Positions 7,323 to 18,242 of a stretch of 64,000 nt of DNA are shown piece by piece (positions within the stretch are counted from its first letter, which is position 1; every line of letters starts with the position of its first letter). Position numbers and translations under genes: made by a program. This DNA is from Chloracidobacterium sp. (lineage in GTDB: Bacteria; Acidobacteriota; Blastocatellia; Chloracidobacteriales; Chloracidobacteriaceae), in NCBI GenBank assembly GCA_025057975.1, contig JANWUV010000005.1, positions 175,993-239,992 of the forward strand, given 5' to 3'. The notes beneath the pieces are model-generated. The model searched no databases. It saw only the letters and a list, made by a program, of their open reading frames with translations, and was not told the DNA's origin.

Positions 7323-10217
7323 TCACGATGATTGCTGCGGATGGCTTGCATCAGCCCGTGGCGTCGCCCGCCGAAAAGGCGTAAGACACAGACGAATCAG
7401 GGTGTAAGTCCAGCGGGTCGCCGCCGCCTTCCACAGTGGGCGGCGGGCCAGCCGCTCGATGCGTTGTAACCGCTCTTCAAGCAAAGTGCGTTCTTCCTTG
7501 GTGTAGTAGTCGCTGCCGCTGGACGGCGCAAGGCGTTCCGTCAAAGTTTCCCGGAGTTGCCGCGCCAAACGCGCGACTTCCGTCGGCGGATAGGACGCCA
7601 GCACCATTTCCAAATCGCGTAAGCGCACCGGCGGCGTATCCAGCCCCAAACAATCCTCCAGCAGGTAGGTTTCAGGCGGTCGCCAATCCGGTACTGAGGC
7701 GACGCATTGCACCGTCCAGATGAGTCGCAGGAACCAACGGCGTAGCCACCACGTCAGCCAAGACATCTTCGCTAGTTCCTGAAGGTCCTGCCGGCGCTGC
7801 GCGTAAGTGCGGCGTTCCGCCGGATCAATGTCTTCCGGCAGCGTTGCATACCATTCGTCAAAGGCCCGCGCCAGCGCACGCAACGCCGTCCGTGAACGGG
7901 CCATAATTAGCACTGACGAAATCTGTGTGAGACGCTGGATGGTGGTTTCAAGGGTTTGCCATTCGACCAGCACTCGTTCATCCGTCAGGTCGAGCGTTTC
8001 CAGTTCACCCAGCGCGACAATATACGACGCTAGCTGGATGGGCTCACGCCGGTCTAGATCGCGGAGCATTGCCGGGATGCGCGCCCGATATTCAAGGCGC
8101 TCCGTTTCGTTCAATACCAATAAGTCATCCAATCGGCGCTGAATGCGCCGCAAACAGGCGCGCGCCGCAACAATTTCTTCGTAAACATAAGCTTGCCCAG
8201 CTAGTTCGAGGGCGACCTCGATGGATTGCGTCACGACCGTCGCGTCGTGCGTCTGCGGCGTAACGTGTTGCGCCAGTCGCTCAAACGTATACGTCGCCAT
8301 CGGCAGATCACTGCGCGCCAAAAAAGCGCGTTTGCCCAGATCGTCCACCGACACCCGCGCCGCATGCCGTTCATGCTTCTCCGGCGAAAAAACACGCTCC
8401 TCGTATTCAGCCTGCTCCTGTGCGCGGGTGAGAATGCTGATGTGAAAAGCGCGCCAGAAGCGTAAAAACGCCTCCTGCAGAATTTCGTGCGGTTGGCGCA
8501 TGGTCGCCGCGCCAACCAGCTCGGCGTTTCGGTCAGACTGCACAAAGGACGGAAAGTGAATTTTAGTAAACGCTAGCTCCTGTTCGATATGCCAAGCGGC
8601 GATGCCGTCCAAATGATACTGCTCAACATCGTTCGGCGTTCGTCCGGTCAGCAGGCGGACGTAGGTGCGACTCCACTCTAGAACCAAGCTTCGCCAGTAC
8701 AGATAATGCTCGTAGCTGTTTTCTCGTGCGCGGGCGTAGTCATGGTCAAAGACCCGGCGTAAATGGTTGAGGCAGTTAAGGAGGTCGCTGGTCGCCACGC
8801 TTTCGGCTTGACGGCGGAGTTCTTCCGTGTCGCCAACTGACAGAGGAATGGAGCGCCGGTGCTTGATCGCGTTGACCAGCAGTTCAGCCAACGTGTTCCG
8901 CTGGTTGAAGACATCCATGCCTTCGGCGAGCGGCAGCCCATTGCGCCGCGCAAAGTGCGCTGTGCCTTCGGTCAGTCGTTCGACGGCGTAGATGTCGCCG
9001 GTCGGTGTGGTGAATTTTCGCATCGCGTCGTGGCAGTAGAACGCCAGTTCGCAGAAATCGCCCACCCGCTTGAGCAGGAACAGTTTGCTGCGCAGTGTCC
9101 TAGATGAACTCAAGAACTCCCGCTCAAAGCCATGCAGGAAGCGATGGAGTACGTCGGGAAAGAGATCGAAAAACACCTGCCGCAGCAGCGGTACGTACAC
9201 GTATCGGACGGCGTCCACGAACCGTGCGCCTTCTTCCTTCAGCATCTGCACCGTTGCAGCCAGAGCGGTTTCGATAAACTTGATCTGAGCTTCCAGCGAC
9301 TCAGACAAATGATGCTGGACGTATTCGCTGAGGATATAGGCTACGGGGTGGTCAGGGCCTTGATTCCGCAGCGTAATGCTTGGAATTCCACGACGCTTGG
9401 CTAGGGCTTCTAGCGTGTACTCCACCGCCGCCGCAAAGAGCGCGTCGTCAGTGATTTTTTGCCACTTGCGCGCGCTAATGAGCATTGCCAGCAAACCGAC
9501 CTCTCCTTCTCGGTCAAGCAGTTTTTGTTCTTCAATAAGGCGCTTAAGGTAGGCGGCGTCAGAGGGGGAATACACCGCCGTCCCATTTTTGTCCTTGAGC
9601 ACCGTCGTTTGCAGGCTGACTTCCGCATGGTCGGCTGCGGTTTGTGGGATGAGCGGGTGTTTCAACAACGCCTGAATCACTTGTACGGTGCACCGGTCAA
9701 TTTCATCCGGCGTCAGGGGGCGGTCGAGGCCGCGCGGCAGTGTTGTGCGGAGAATGGTTTCTAAGTTGAGATCTACCGCCAACTCTACTGGACGCATTGC
9801 AGCGGGAAAGTTGGGAATGAACTCCCGGCAGTACGGCAGCAAGATGTCGGCGGCGCGCACCTCAAAGTCGGCGATTTTAATTTCGCCAGTTCGGAACTTC
9901 TCCCGATGCCATTCCAGAATGATGGCGGCGATTTGGTCTTTGATTTCGGCGATGCGAACTTGCTGGCGCAGAGCCGTCCGCAGTTCACTAAGGTTAAGGA
10001 TCTGGGTCATCCCGCCGCCGCCAGTGCGGAGCGGCGTTGTCGCGCGGGCCGCTGGGGGCGTCGTCGGTATCAGCGCCGGCAGACCGAGTTTGCTGAGCCG
10101 TTCGTTGAGTTCCCGCTCGATCTCCTCCAGCGAAGGCGTCACTGGCGACGGTTCTTCCGACGCTGTTTGTTGAGAAGTAGCCTTCGGCGGAACTGCGGTA
10201 GGAGAATTCCGCTCCAT
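7323..10217 (-). CDS. Large orphan protein of unknown function
   Basis: An acidic/basic mixed, mostly helical protein of 964 residues. I do not recognise a family. Residues 1-60 are Pro/Thr/Ser-rich and probably disordered, followed by a short helix (SLEEIERELNERLSKLG). The remainder is rich in Leu, Arg and Glu with no clear signal peptide; one Trp-rich hydrophobic patch (SWLTWWLRRWFLRLIW) sits in the last fifth and may be an amphipathic or membrane-touching segment. The frame opens at a GTG at 10286, but the ATG at 10217 follows a GGGGA sequence and begins a more protein-like stretch, so it is preferred. It lies between a response regulator and yraN on the same strand. Confidence 0.75.
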   Translation of the reverse strand: MERNSPTAVPPKATSQQTASEEPSPVTPSLEEIERELNERLSKLGLPALIPTTPPAARATTPLRTGGGGMTQILNLSELRTALRQQVRIAEIKDQIAAIILEWHREKFRTGEIKIADFEVRAADILLPYCREFIPNFPAAMRPVELAVDLNLETILRTTLPRGLDRPLTPDEIDRCTVQVIQALLKHPLIPQTAADHAEVSLQTTVLKDKNGTAVYSPSDAAYLKRLIEEQKLLDREGEVGLLAMLISARKWQKITDDALFAAAVEYTLEALAKRRGIPSITLRNQGPDHPVAYILSEYVQHHLSESLEAQIKFIETALAATVQMLKEEGARFVDAVRYVYVPLLRQVFFDLFPDVLHRFLHGFEREFLSSSRTLRSKLFLLKRVGDFCELAFYCHDAMRKFTTPTGDIYAVERLTEGTAHFARRNGLPLAEGMDVFNQRNTLAELLVNAIKHRRSIPLSVGDTEELRRQAESVATSDLLNCLNHLRRVFDHDYARARENSYEHYLYWRSLVLEWSRTYVRLLTGRTPNDVEQYHLDGIAAWHIEQELAFTKIHFPSFVQSDRNAELVGAATMRQPHEILQEAFLRFWRAFHISILTRAQEQAEYEERVFSPEKHERHAARVSVDDLGKRAFLARSDLPMATYTFERLAQHVTPQTHDATVVTQSIEVALELAGQAYVYEEIVAARACLRRIQRRLDDLLVLNETERLEYRARIPAMLRDLDRREPIQLASYIVALGELETLDLTDERVLVEWQTLETTIQRLTQISSVLIMARSRTALRALARAFDEWYATLPEDIDPAERRTYAQRRQDLQELAKMSWLTWWLRRWFLRLIWTVQCVASVPDWRPPETYLLEDCLGLDTPPVRLRDLEMVLASYPPTEVARLARQLRETLTERLAPSSGSDYYTKEERTLLEERLQRIERLARRPLWKAAATRWTYTLIRLCLTPFRRATPRADASHPQQSS

Positions 10218-10328
10218 AGAACAGCTTCCCCGAGCCGTGAAAAAATGGGCGGAAGGCGGCGCGGGGCGCCGCTTTGACGCCGTCACCGCCGCCTTACCGG
10301 GGCAATCCTTGCTAATTGGCGGCGCGAG

Positions 10329-11027
10329 CTAGCCTTGCCGTTTGATGAGCCGCGTGATGTCCATCGCCAGCGTAATCTGATCGGCCACTTCATAGGCCTC
10401 AAAGGAATACATCAGCAGCGGCGACGCCAAAATTTCCCGTACGGCGGTTTCGCCAAGGCGATCTTCAAGCTTGGCGTGAACCGCGTGGCCGCCCTCGAAG
10501 AAAATCGCGCCGGAAAGCGGCGCACTGCTTTCCTCGGCGGCTTTGATCAAGACCGTCAATTTGCCGCTCAGTTTGTGCCGTATGACAAGGTCAATACACT
10601 GCGCCAAGGTGATTTGTTGCAACGGATCTGGTGTGGCCTTGCCGGTCGCCATCGCCTGATGTTTCGCCAAGGCGCTGTTGACGCGAATCAGAAGCTCCTC
10701 CAGGGCAAACGGTTTTCCAAGATAGTCGTCGGCCCCCAAACCCATACCTTCGACCCGTTCTTCAACCTCCCGCTTGGCGCTCAAAAAGATAAACGGAATA
10801 TGCTTAGTCGCCTGATTGAGGCGCACTAGTTGACAAACTTCATGCCCGGTCATGCCGGGCATCATCACGTCGCACACAATCAGGTCGAAAGGTCCGGCTT
10901 GCTGCAGGAGGCGCATCGCCGTCAATCCACTGTCGGCCTCCACCGGCGTGTGTCCGCCATGCTTGAGCGCCATGACGGTCGCCAACCGCACATCCGCTTC
11001 ATCGTCAATCACCAGAATGCGTGCCAT
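10329..11027 (-). CDS. Response regulator with C-terminal DUF4388-like domain
   Basis: 232 residues. Residues 1-120 are a receiver with D8/D9, phospho-acceptor D53 in VCDVMMPG, S83 and K105. Residues 135-228 (QITLAQCIDLVIRHKLSGKL through AIFFEGGHAVHAKL) have the pattern of DUF4388/PATAN-type domains often joined to receivers in Acidobacteria, Myxococcales and Cyanobacteria. These domains carry no DNA-binding helix-turn-helix, so output is probably protein-protein. It starts 25 bases after the methylmalonyl-CoA mutase stop codon on the same strand. No histidine kinase is adjacent. Confidence 0.88.
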   Translation of the reverse strand: MARILVIDDEADVRLATVMALKHGGHTPVEADSGLTAMRLLQQAGPFDLIVCDVMMPGMTGHEVCQLVRLNQATKHIPFIFLSAKREVEERVEGMGLGADDYLGKPFALEELLIRVNSALAKHQAMATGKATPDPLQQITLAQCIDLVIRHKLSGKLTVLIKAAEESSAPLSGAIFFEGGHAVHAKLEDRLGETAVREILASPLLMYSFEAYEVADQITLAMDITRLIKRQG

Positions 11028-11052
11028 AAGCTATGTCTTTTCAGGCTGGAGG

Positions 11053-12750
<1,698 letters not shown>

Positions 12751-12961
12751 GAAGCACCTTCCTTGCGTTGTTTGCGGGGCTTGGCGGAGCAAAATGTCAG
12801 CTAAAGGCTTGTCCGGGCCGGTTTGTTTGAGTCGGCGGCACTATACCCAAAGGCACGACAGGGCGGCAACGCGCATCAACATCAGCGGCTGCAGTATATG
12901 CGGTCTTCAAGTTTGCCCCCGCCGGGCAGCATGGAGGCCGGAACGTCGCCCTTCCATCGGT

Positions 12962-13477
12962 TCAGTCAGGAATGGGACGCCCCATGCTTTGGTAGATAAG
13001 TTCAATTTCTCGTTTCTTTTCGGCGGCTTCCTTGTGATTGGCGTCAAGGGCAAGCGCCTGCCGGTACATGCGCAGGGCAGCCGGATAATAGATGCGTGGT
13101 CCGGCCTGCCCCAAGTCGCGCAGCGCATTGCCGTACTCAACCTTGGCGGCGACGAGTCGCTGCTTGAGAGCCGCGTCCTGCGGCGCGGCGTCGTAAGCCG
13201 CCTGGAGCTTGCGTACCTTTTCGACAAGCGCCAAGGTCTCCGGCTTGAGCAACTTGACGAAATTTTCATCTGTGACTGGGTCGCCGTACTTAGGAGCGGC
13301 GTTGGCGTCGGCGGCCGGCGGTTGACTGGTCGGCGTCGGCGGCGTTTGCGGAGGCGTCCCGTAGCCGCCGGCCGGGGCCGGTGCATTTGAAGAAACAGGT
13401 CGTGGCGCGTCACTGCATGCGCCGACCAGAAGGCATCCGGCAAGGGCCGCTGTTTTCAGAAACGTGGCTGTTTTCAT
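12962..13477 (-). CDS. TPR-like lipoprotein
   Basis: A 171-residue protein with a lipoprotein signal (MKTATFLKTAALAGCLLVGAC); the likely lipidated residue is C21, with C15 as an alternative. A Pro/Ala/Thr linker spans residues 25-60. The C-terminal part has one or two helical-hairpin units (ALRMYRQALALDANHKEAAEKK) resembling a tetratricopeptide repeat. It is probably anchored in the periplasm or outer membrane as a scaffold; function unknown. It follows the kinase gene by 32 bases on the same strand. Confidence 0.7.
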   Translation of the reverse strand: MKTATFLKTAALAGCLLVGACSDAPRPVSSNAPAPAGGYGTPPQTPPTPTSQPPAADANAAPKYGDPVTDENFVKLLKPETLALVEKVRKLQAAYDAAPQDAALKQRLVAAKVEYGNALRDLGQAGPRIYYPAALRMYRQALALDANHKEAAEKKREIELIYQSMGRPIPD

Positions 13478-13509
13478 AAAGTCCGTCTCCATGCTTTGAA
13501 ATGCACTGC

Positions 13510-14082
13510 TCACCTTATCACAGCCCCCGGCGACGCAGCCGCGGCTTCCCGCTGGACGACGGCCGATGCGACGGCCTCCGGCGTCTCCAGCACCACCATC
13601 AAGTGGAAGCCCTCATGCGCCAAGTTTGGACGGGCCAGACGGAGCGCCGCATGTTGTTTTTCCACGACGGCTGGTGGGACCTGCCGCAGCGGACGGGCGG
13701 CGTTGCCGGCTAGGCAGGTTTCCAGCGGCAGGTCAAAAACAATCAACAGGACGCCCACGCCGTGCGCGGCTGCAAACTCGCGCAGACGCGCACGGGCGGT
13801 CGGCTGCGTGTGGGTGGCGTCCACAACGACGAGCTTGCCGCGCGCTAAGCGGCGAGCGGCGATGAAGTATAAGGCGTCGAAAGCGTCTGCAGTCGCCGAC
13901 TGGTCGCTTTCGTCATCGGCGATCAGCGACCGGAAGGCGTCGGAGGAAAGCACTTCAGTCGGCGCAAACCACCGCCGTGCGAACGTGGTTTTCCCAGACC
14001 CGGACGCTCCGGCCAACGCGACCAGTGTCCGTGGCGGAATATGGATGCGAATGGGTGGAGGAGAGCGAAGATCGTTGTTCAT
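13510..14082 (-). CDS. Stand-alone polynucleotide-kinase-type P-loop kinase
   Basis: 190 residues. A Walker A loop GASGSGKTTFARR lies near residues 25-37, then PTEVLSSDAFRSLIADDE, the helix QSATADAFDALYFIAARRLARG and VVDATHTQPTAR. This order matches the kinase domain of bacterial Pnkp, the RNA repair enzyme that phosphorylates 5'-OH ends, but the phosphatase and ligase domains of Pnkp are absent. The natural substrate could be a nucleic-acid end or a small molecule. It overlaps the Cof gene by 4 bases, so the two are coupled. Confidence 0.8.
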   Translation of the reverse strand: MNNDLRSPPPIRIHIPPRTLVALAGASGSGKTTFARRWFAPTEVLSSDAFRSLIADDESDQSATADAFDALYFIAARRLARGKLVVVDATHTQPTARARLREFAAAHGVGVLLIVFDLPLETCLAGNAARPLRQVPPAVVEKQHAALRLARPNLAHEGFHLMVVLETPEAVASAVVQREAAAASPGAVIR

Positions 14083-14942
14083 CCGTTGGCGTCAGATGGT
14101 GTTTGTCCGAAAATGTACGTTTCGATGACCTGCGCTACGCCGTCTTCGGCGTTTGACGCCGTGAGTTCAAAACCTAGCGCCTTGAGTTCCGGTTCGGCGT
14201 TGCCCATCAGGATGCCGCGTCCAGCGTAGCGGAGCATATCCAAGTCATTGTAGTTGTCGCCCACCGCCAGAATTTCCTCCGGCGCAATCCCAAGTTGCGT
14301 TGCGACATGGGCTATGCCGGCCGCCTTGGAGCATTCGGGATGCATCAGATCGAGAATCGTCATGTCGTTGTGCGGGTAAGTGGTGACGAGCAGACGGGCT
14401 TCGGCAGCCATTTCTCGCTCCAGAATTTGCGCCAACGCCTGCATCGGCGCACAGGGGCCGCAAAACATCACTTGCGTGACGGGCGCGGTGACGGACGTGC
14501 GCAAGTCGTCCACCTGATGGACGTAACGGCGGTTGAGTTCAAGGTAGTAGCGCAGCGCAGTGTTCCGCTCTGACACACCGTCCGTCAGGATGCGACCGTC
14601 GCCCTCCGGGTCGTCCAGTGCAATGGTGTCCGCTCCGTAGGCTTTCCCAATCGCCAACAACTCCCGTGCGACAGACAAATCAAGAGGTTGGTAGTAATGA
14701 ACGGCCGCCGTGGCGATGTCTTTGACCAGCGCGCCGTTGTGTGTCACCAGCGGGGTGGTGAGTCCGGCGGCTTGGGCAATGGGGCGGGCTGAATGAAAGC
14801 GCCGTCCCGTCGCCACAACTACGGCGACATCGTATTCGCGAATGGCGCGCTCCATGGCGGCGCGGGTTCGCGGCGTGATTTGGCTATCCGGCCCTAGCAG
14901 CGTGCCGTCCAGGTCAACGGCGAGCATGCGATAACGGGTCAT
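14079..14942 (-). CDS. Cof-type HAD-superfamily phosphatase
   Basis: A 287-residue HAD hydrolase of the Cof (IIB cap) type. Motif I is AVDLDGTLLG near the N-terminus, motif II VVVATGR, and motif IV GDNYNDLDML near residue 225. These enzymes dephosphorylate sugar phosphates, FMN precursors or nucleotides; substrate cannot be read from sequence. The start overlaps the gph stop (ATGA) and the stop overlaps the start of the kinase gene, indicating tight coupling of three genes. Confidence 0.9.
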   Translation of the reverse strand: MTRYRMLAVDLDGTLLGPDSQITPRTRAAMERAIREYDVAVVVATGRRFHSARPIAQAAGLTTPLVTHNGALVKDIATAAVHYYQPLDLSVARELLAIGKAYGADTIALDDPEGDGRILTDGVSERNTALRYYLELNRRYVHQVDDLRTSVTAPVTQVMFCGPCAPMQALAQILEREMAAEARLLVTTYPHNDMTILDLMHPECSKAAGIAHVATQLGIAPEEILAVGDNYNDLDMLRYAGRGILMGNAEPELKALGFELTASNAEDGVAQVIETYIFGQTPSDANG

Positions 14943-15625
14943 GGGGCAAAGCCTCCCGTAGTAGATGCTCGGAACGATTCCCTGAGACGGGATAAGTCGT
15001 CAATGACGATATCCGCCTCGGCGAGTTCGTGTGCGGCGCGAAAGCCGTAGGTGACGCCGCAGGTGCGCGTTCCGGCGGCGCGTCCGGCGCGAATATCGTT
15101 GGGGCTGTCGCCGATCATGACGGCCGCCGATGGGTCGGCGACGCCGCAGGCTACAAGTCCGGCCAATACCGGGGCTGGATGCGGTTTTCGTTCAGGCAGG
15201 GTATCGCCGCCGATGACGCCGACGAAGTAGGCACGCAGCCCTAGACCTTGCAAAATTGCCTCGGAGAAGGCAACCGGCTTGTTCGTGACAACGGCTTTGG
15301 GAAGGGCGGCGAAATGTTCCAGCACGGCGACGACGTTTGGGTAGGGCTGCGTCGTCGCCAACAGACACTGAGCGTAGTGTGCCTTGAAGCGTTCTAGCGC
15401 CTCTGTCACAAAATCCTCTGAGAAAAACTTGTCTGGGCAGGCGGCAGTCAGCCCGCGCTCCACCAGCCGCCGTGCGCCGTCGCCGACAAAGCGCGTCACG
15501 ACTTCGACGCCGAGCGACGGCAACCCAAGCTCCGAGAGCGTTAGGTCAAGCGCCGTCGCCAAGTCCCGTCGTGAGTCCACGAGTGTGCCGTCCAGATCAA
15601 ACAACAGGGCGCGAACGTCATACAC
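14939..15625 (-). CDS. gph: Phosphoglycolate phosphatase-like HAD hydrolase
   Basis: About 228 residues, HAD subfamily IA. Motif I is LLFDLDGTLVDS, motif II VVTNKP, then ERKPHPAPVL and motif IV MIGDSPNDIRAG. This pattern fits phosphoglycolate phosphatase, which removes 2-phosphoglycolate made during DNA repair or by Rubisco oxygenation; other sugar-phosphate substrates are possible. The frame is open further upstream into the protease gene, but the GTG at 15625 gives the usual short lead to motif I. No strong ribosome site is seen, so the start is uncertain by several codons. Confidence 0.82.
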   Translation of the reverse strand: MYDVRALLFDLDGTLVDSRRDLATALDLTLSELGLPSLGVEVVTRFVGDGARRLVERGLTAACPDKFFSEDFVTEALERFKAHYAQCLLATTQPYPNVVAVLEHFAALPKAVVTNKPVAFSEAILQGLGLRAYFVGVIGGDTLPERKPHPAPVLAGLVACGVADPSAAVMIGDSPNDIRAGRAAGTRTCGVTYGFRAAHELAEADIVIDDLSRLRESFRASTTGGFAP

Positions 15626-15635
15626 CGGCAACGGA

Positions 15636-17234
15636 TCAGCCAAGCGGTTTGCCGATTTCACGGAGGAGTTTGAGAGCGGCGCGAATTGGTACGGCGAGGT
15701 TGTTGCCCGGCACTTGCCCACCGCCTTCATCTACCGTCACCTGTGCATTGATGCCGATGACCTTTCCAGCGCTGTTGAAAATGGGGCTACCTGACCCACC
15801 TTCCTGTGTCGCGGCGTCATGAACAATCCGCCCAGCGACCAGCCGTGTGACATGGCCCTGCGTCACAAGCGGGACAAGTTCGCCGCGCTGGGCTAGCAGA
15901 ATAGCTTTTTCAGAAACTTTCAAACGACGTTCGAGGTCGCGTTTGAGCCGGCCGTCCGTCAGTTGCGCCACCAAAACCTCGACGCCATTGGGGAAGCCCA
16001 TGAGCAAAATCGCCTGTCCGGTGATATCCGGTAAAGGCTTCGCTTCGTCCTCGCCGACCCCTTCAATTGGCAAGAGGGGGATTTTGGCGTCGCCGGGGGT
16101 GAAGGTGCACACCGCTACGTCGCTTTCCTGAGAAAAGCCGATGGGCTTGAGTGTAAACGGCGTCTTGTGATCGGGGAAGTAAGCTTGAATTTCCTTGATG
16201 TAAGGCTTTCCACCCAGTTGGGTGATGAGCTTGTCGGCTGGGTCGGTCCACCACGGTTGGGCAATGTGCCGATTCGTGAGAACTAGCCCCTCGGCGACTG
16301 CAAAGCCGGTTCCGCTGAATTCCTCAAAAAACTCATTGCCCGTTCCTTCAAAACTCACGTTGAGTTTGCCGTCGGCCGAAAGCGCCCGGCTGTCGTCAAA
16401 ACTGTGGTCGAGATAGCGCAACGGGCGTTGCTGGGCGTCGCGGTAGCTGTATGAGCCGATAATGAGGCACACACCGCCACGGTAGGCGGCGGCGATTCTA
16501 GGCGCAAAGTTGATGGCCTCTTCGTAGTCCTTGATTCGGTTTTTGAGTTTCTCGTTTTCGTCTAAAAGCTCATCAATCTGGATGCCCGAACTACGGTTTT
16601 TCATCCGCAAGTCTTCAGTCAACTTGGCGTAGTTCCACAAAAAGATAAACACAATCACCGTTGCGGACATGACGGCGACCGGGATGAGCACCGTCAGCAG
16701 CAACGCTACAGCGCGCACCCAAGCTGGCATTTCCGCGTACAAGGCAAAGACGAGTTCTCTGAGGAAGCGCGTCGCCGTGCGTGGGTGAAGCTGCCCGCCT
16801 GCATCTACTTCCGGGAAGTGCATAACGCCCGTGGGGGGCATCGGTTTGGTCGTTTCCAAGACAGCCTGCGGTTTGGCGACCACCTGTACGACCACTTTAG
16901 CCAGCCCACCGGCCGCTGTATCACGCGGCTCAACGGCGATAACATCACCGTTGGTCAAGAGAATTGGCGTCCCGTCAGCGGGTGTGTGAAGCTCGTCGTT
17001 GATGCGGAAAGAGTAGTGATCGGCGTCGTGGACAAACAGTTCCAGTCGCTCAGCGCGGCGGCGGATGGCGGCGACAGCGCCCGGCGCCGTTGTCCCCGGC
17101 GGATCAAGTACAACGTCGCACTCTGCTCCGGCACCGATGGTGACGGCTTCCTTATCAAACACGAACGACCGACCTTGTCCCGCTCCCGTCAAAGACACCA
17201 CAAGCAGGTTGGATACGGTGTTGCTGACGCCCAT
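15636..17234 (-). CDS. FHA-domain, single-pass membrane, trypsin-like serine protease
   Basis: 532 residues in three parts. Residues 8-105 resemble an FHA domain (SFVFDKEAVTIGAGAECDVVL). A transmembrane segment lies near residues 180-205 (AVALLLTVLIPVAVMSATV), followed by a coiled coil (DELLDENEKLKNRIKDYEE). The C-terminal 280 residues form a trypsin/HtrA-like protease with His in LTNRHIAQ, Asp in SDVAVC and Ser in GGSGSPIF. FHA domains read phosphothreonine, so a cytoplasmic phospho-sensor may be joined to a periplasmic protease; this topology is inferred. The ATG at 17234 is chosen over an upstream in-frame start at 17306 because the preceding residues are Arg-rich and unlike an N-terminus. 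Confidence 0.85.
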   Translation of the reverse strand: MGVSNTVSNLLVVSLTGAGQGRSFVFDKEAVTIGAGAECDVVLDPPGTTAPGAVAAIRRRAERLELFVHDADHYSFRINDELHTPADGTPILLTNGDVIAVEPRDTAAGGLAKVVVQVVAKPQAVLETTKPMPPTGVMHFPEVDAGGQLHPRTATRFLRELVFALYAEMPAWVRAVALLLTVLIPVAVMSATVIVFIFLWNYAKLTEDLRMKNRSSGIQIDELLDENEKLKNRIKDYEEAINFAPRIAAAYRGGVCLIIGSYSYRDAQQRPLRYLDHSFDDSRALSADGKLNVSFEGTGNEFFEEFSGTGFAVAEGLVLTNRHIAQPWWTDPADKLITQLGGKPYIKEIQAYFPDHKTPFTLKPIGFSQESDVAVCTFTPGDAKIPLLPIEGVGEDEAKPLPDITGQAILLMGFPNGVEVLVAQLTDGRLKRDLERRLKVSEKAILLAQRGELVPLVTQGHVTRLVAGRIVHDAATQEGGSGSPIFNSAGKVIGINAQVTVDEGGGQVPGNNLAVPIRAALKLLREIGKPLG

Positions 17235-17460
17235 GACGCTTACTGCAGACAACCTTGCGCCGGCTGACGAACGAAGTCGCGCCGTGCGGAAACGAATCGA
17301 ACCCAAAGACCTATGGCGATGTTTTGGGGAACCTTGTCACGACCGCAGCGTTGGAAAGCGGACATGCCTTGCCAATGACCTCGGCGGGGATGTTACTTTT
17401 GACTGTAGCTAGCGACAAGATTTCCTTGAAGTTTTGTCGTCCAAATCCGGCGCGACGCTC

Positions 17461-18072
17461 ATGGAACAAAGCCTGTCCCAAATGACATCCGCTGCCAGGA
17501 TGGGTACGGCGCTAGGGCTGGGATTGGACGCTGTTCCGTCTGGCGGCGTCGTTTTTCTCGTCGGTTTCATGGGCTGCGGCAAAACCACCGTTGGGCGACG
17601 GCTGGCGACGCTGTTGCAGGGGAGTTTTGTTGACCTTGACGAGTATATCGAGCGCGCGGCGGGCCGGACGATTCCCGACCTATTCCGTTTGGAAGGGGAA
17701 GCTGGTTTTCGGCGGCGTGAGCAGGCGGCGCTCGTTCAACTCTGTGCAGCGTTGGCGAATGACCCGACGCCATGGAAGGTTGTTGCGCTTGGCGGCGGCA
17801 CCTTTACAGTAGAGGCGAACCGCGACTGTGTCCGTCGGAATGGGTGCAGTGTTTGGCTGGATGTGCCCTTTGAGGTCCTAGCGGCCCGTATCATGCGGGA
17901 CGGCGGCCGTCCATTGTGGACCTCTCAAGCCGACGCAGAGTGGCGTTACTGGAGACGTCGGGCGGACTACGCGCACGCCGACATTCACCTGCCGGTTGGT
18001 GACAGGACGCCGGATCAGGCAGCGGCGGCCATTGCGCAAGCTCTGGCTGCGTGGCAAAACCTGCGCCCATGA
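17461..18072 (+). CDS. aroK: Shikimate kinase
   Basis: A 203-residue shikimate kinase with Walker A GFMGCGKTTVGRR, the shikimate-binding FVDLDEYIE motif, an R-rich helix (EGEAGFRRREQAAL), ALGGGTF and a lid RDGGRPLW. It phosphorylates shikimate at the 3-hydroxyl in aromatic amino-acid synthesis. A 23-residue N-terminal extension ahead of the first strand is slightly long for the family. The ATG at 17461 is preferred over an in-frame TTG at 17434. It is divergent from the FHA-protease and immediately upstream of the initiator tRNA promoter. Confidence 0.9.
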   Translation: MEQSLSQMTSAARMGTALGLGLDAVPSGGVVFLVGFMGCGKTTVGRRLATLLQGSFVDLDEYIERAAGRTIPDLFRLEGEAGFRRREQAALVQLCAALANDPTPWKVVALGGGTFTVEANRDCVRRNGCSVWLDVPFEVLAARIMRDGGRPLWTSQADAEWRYWRRRADYAHADIHLPVGDRTPDQAAAAIAQALAAWQNLRP

Positions 18073-18073
18073 C

Positions 18074-18104
18074 TTGACAAACACCGCCATTCCTCCGGTA
18101 TAAG
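18074..18104 (+). promoter_or_regulatory. Promoter of initiator tRNA
   Basis: TTGACA at 18074-18079 and TATAAG at 18099-18104, with a 19-bp spacer, lie 56 bases before the tRNA. The -35 element sits right after the aroK stop codon. Confidence 0.65.
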
Positions 18105-18117
18105 TTGGGACTGCCTT

Positions 18118-18145
18118 GGTCGTACGACAACAACTGGGTCGTACG
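18118..18145 (+). repeat. Palindromic repeat in the initiator tRNA leader
   Basis: CGTACGAC (18121-18128) and GTCGTACG (18138-18145) form an 8-bp stem with a 9-base loop. GGTCGTACG also occurs twice as a direct repeat (18118 and 18137). It lies between the tRNA promoter and the mature 5' end, so it would be in the precursor leader. A processing hairpin or a protein-binding site are both possible. Confidence 0.5.
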
Positions 18146-18160
18146 CAGGCGGTTGCTTAT

Positions 18161-18237
<77 letters not shown>

Positions 18238-18242
18238 CATCT

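Noticed and set aside
18118..18145. Possible template repeat (AAC-rich) near the initiator tRNA
   Set aside because: Only a short ACAACAACT stretch; no similarity to the FGE 3' cassette over useful length.
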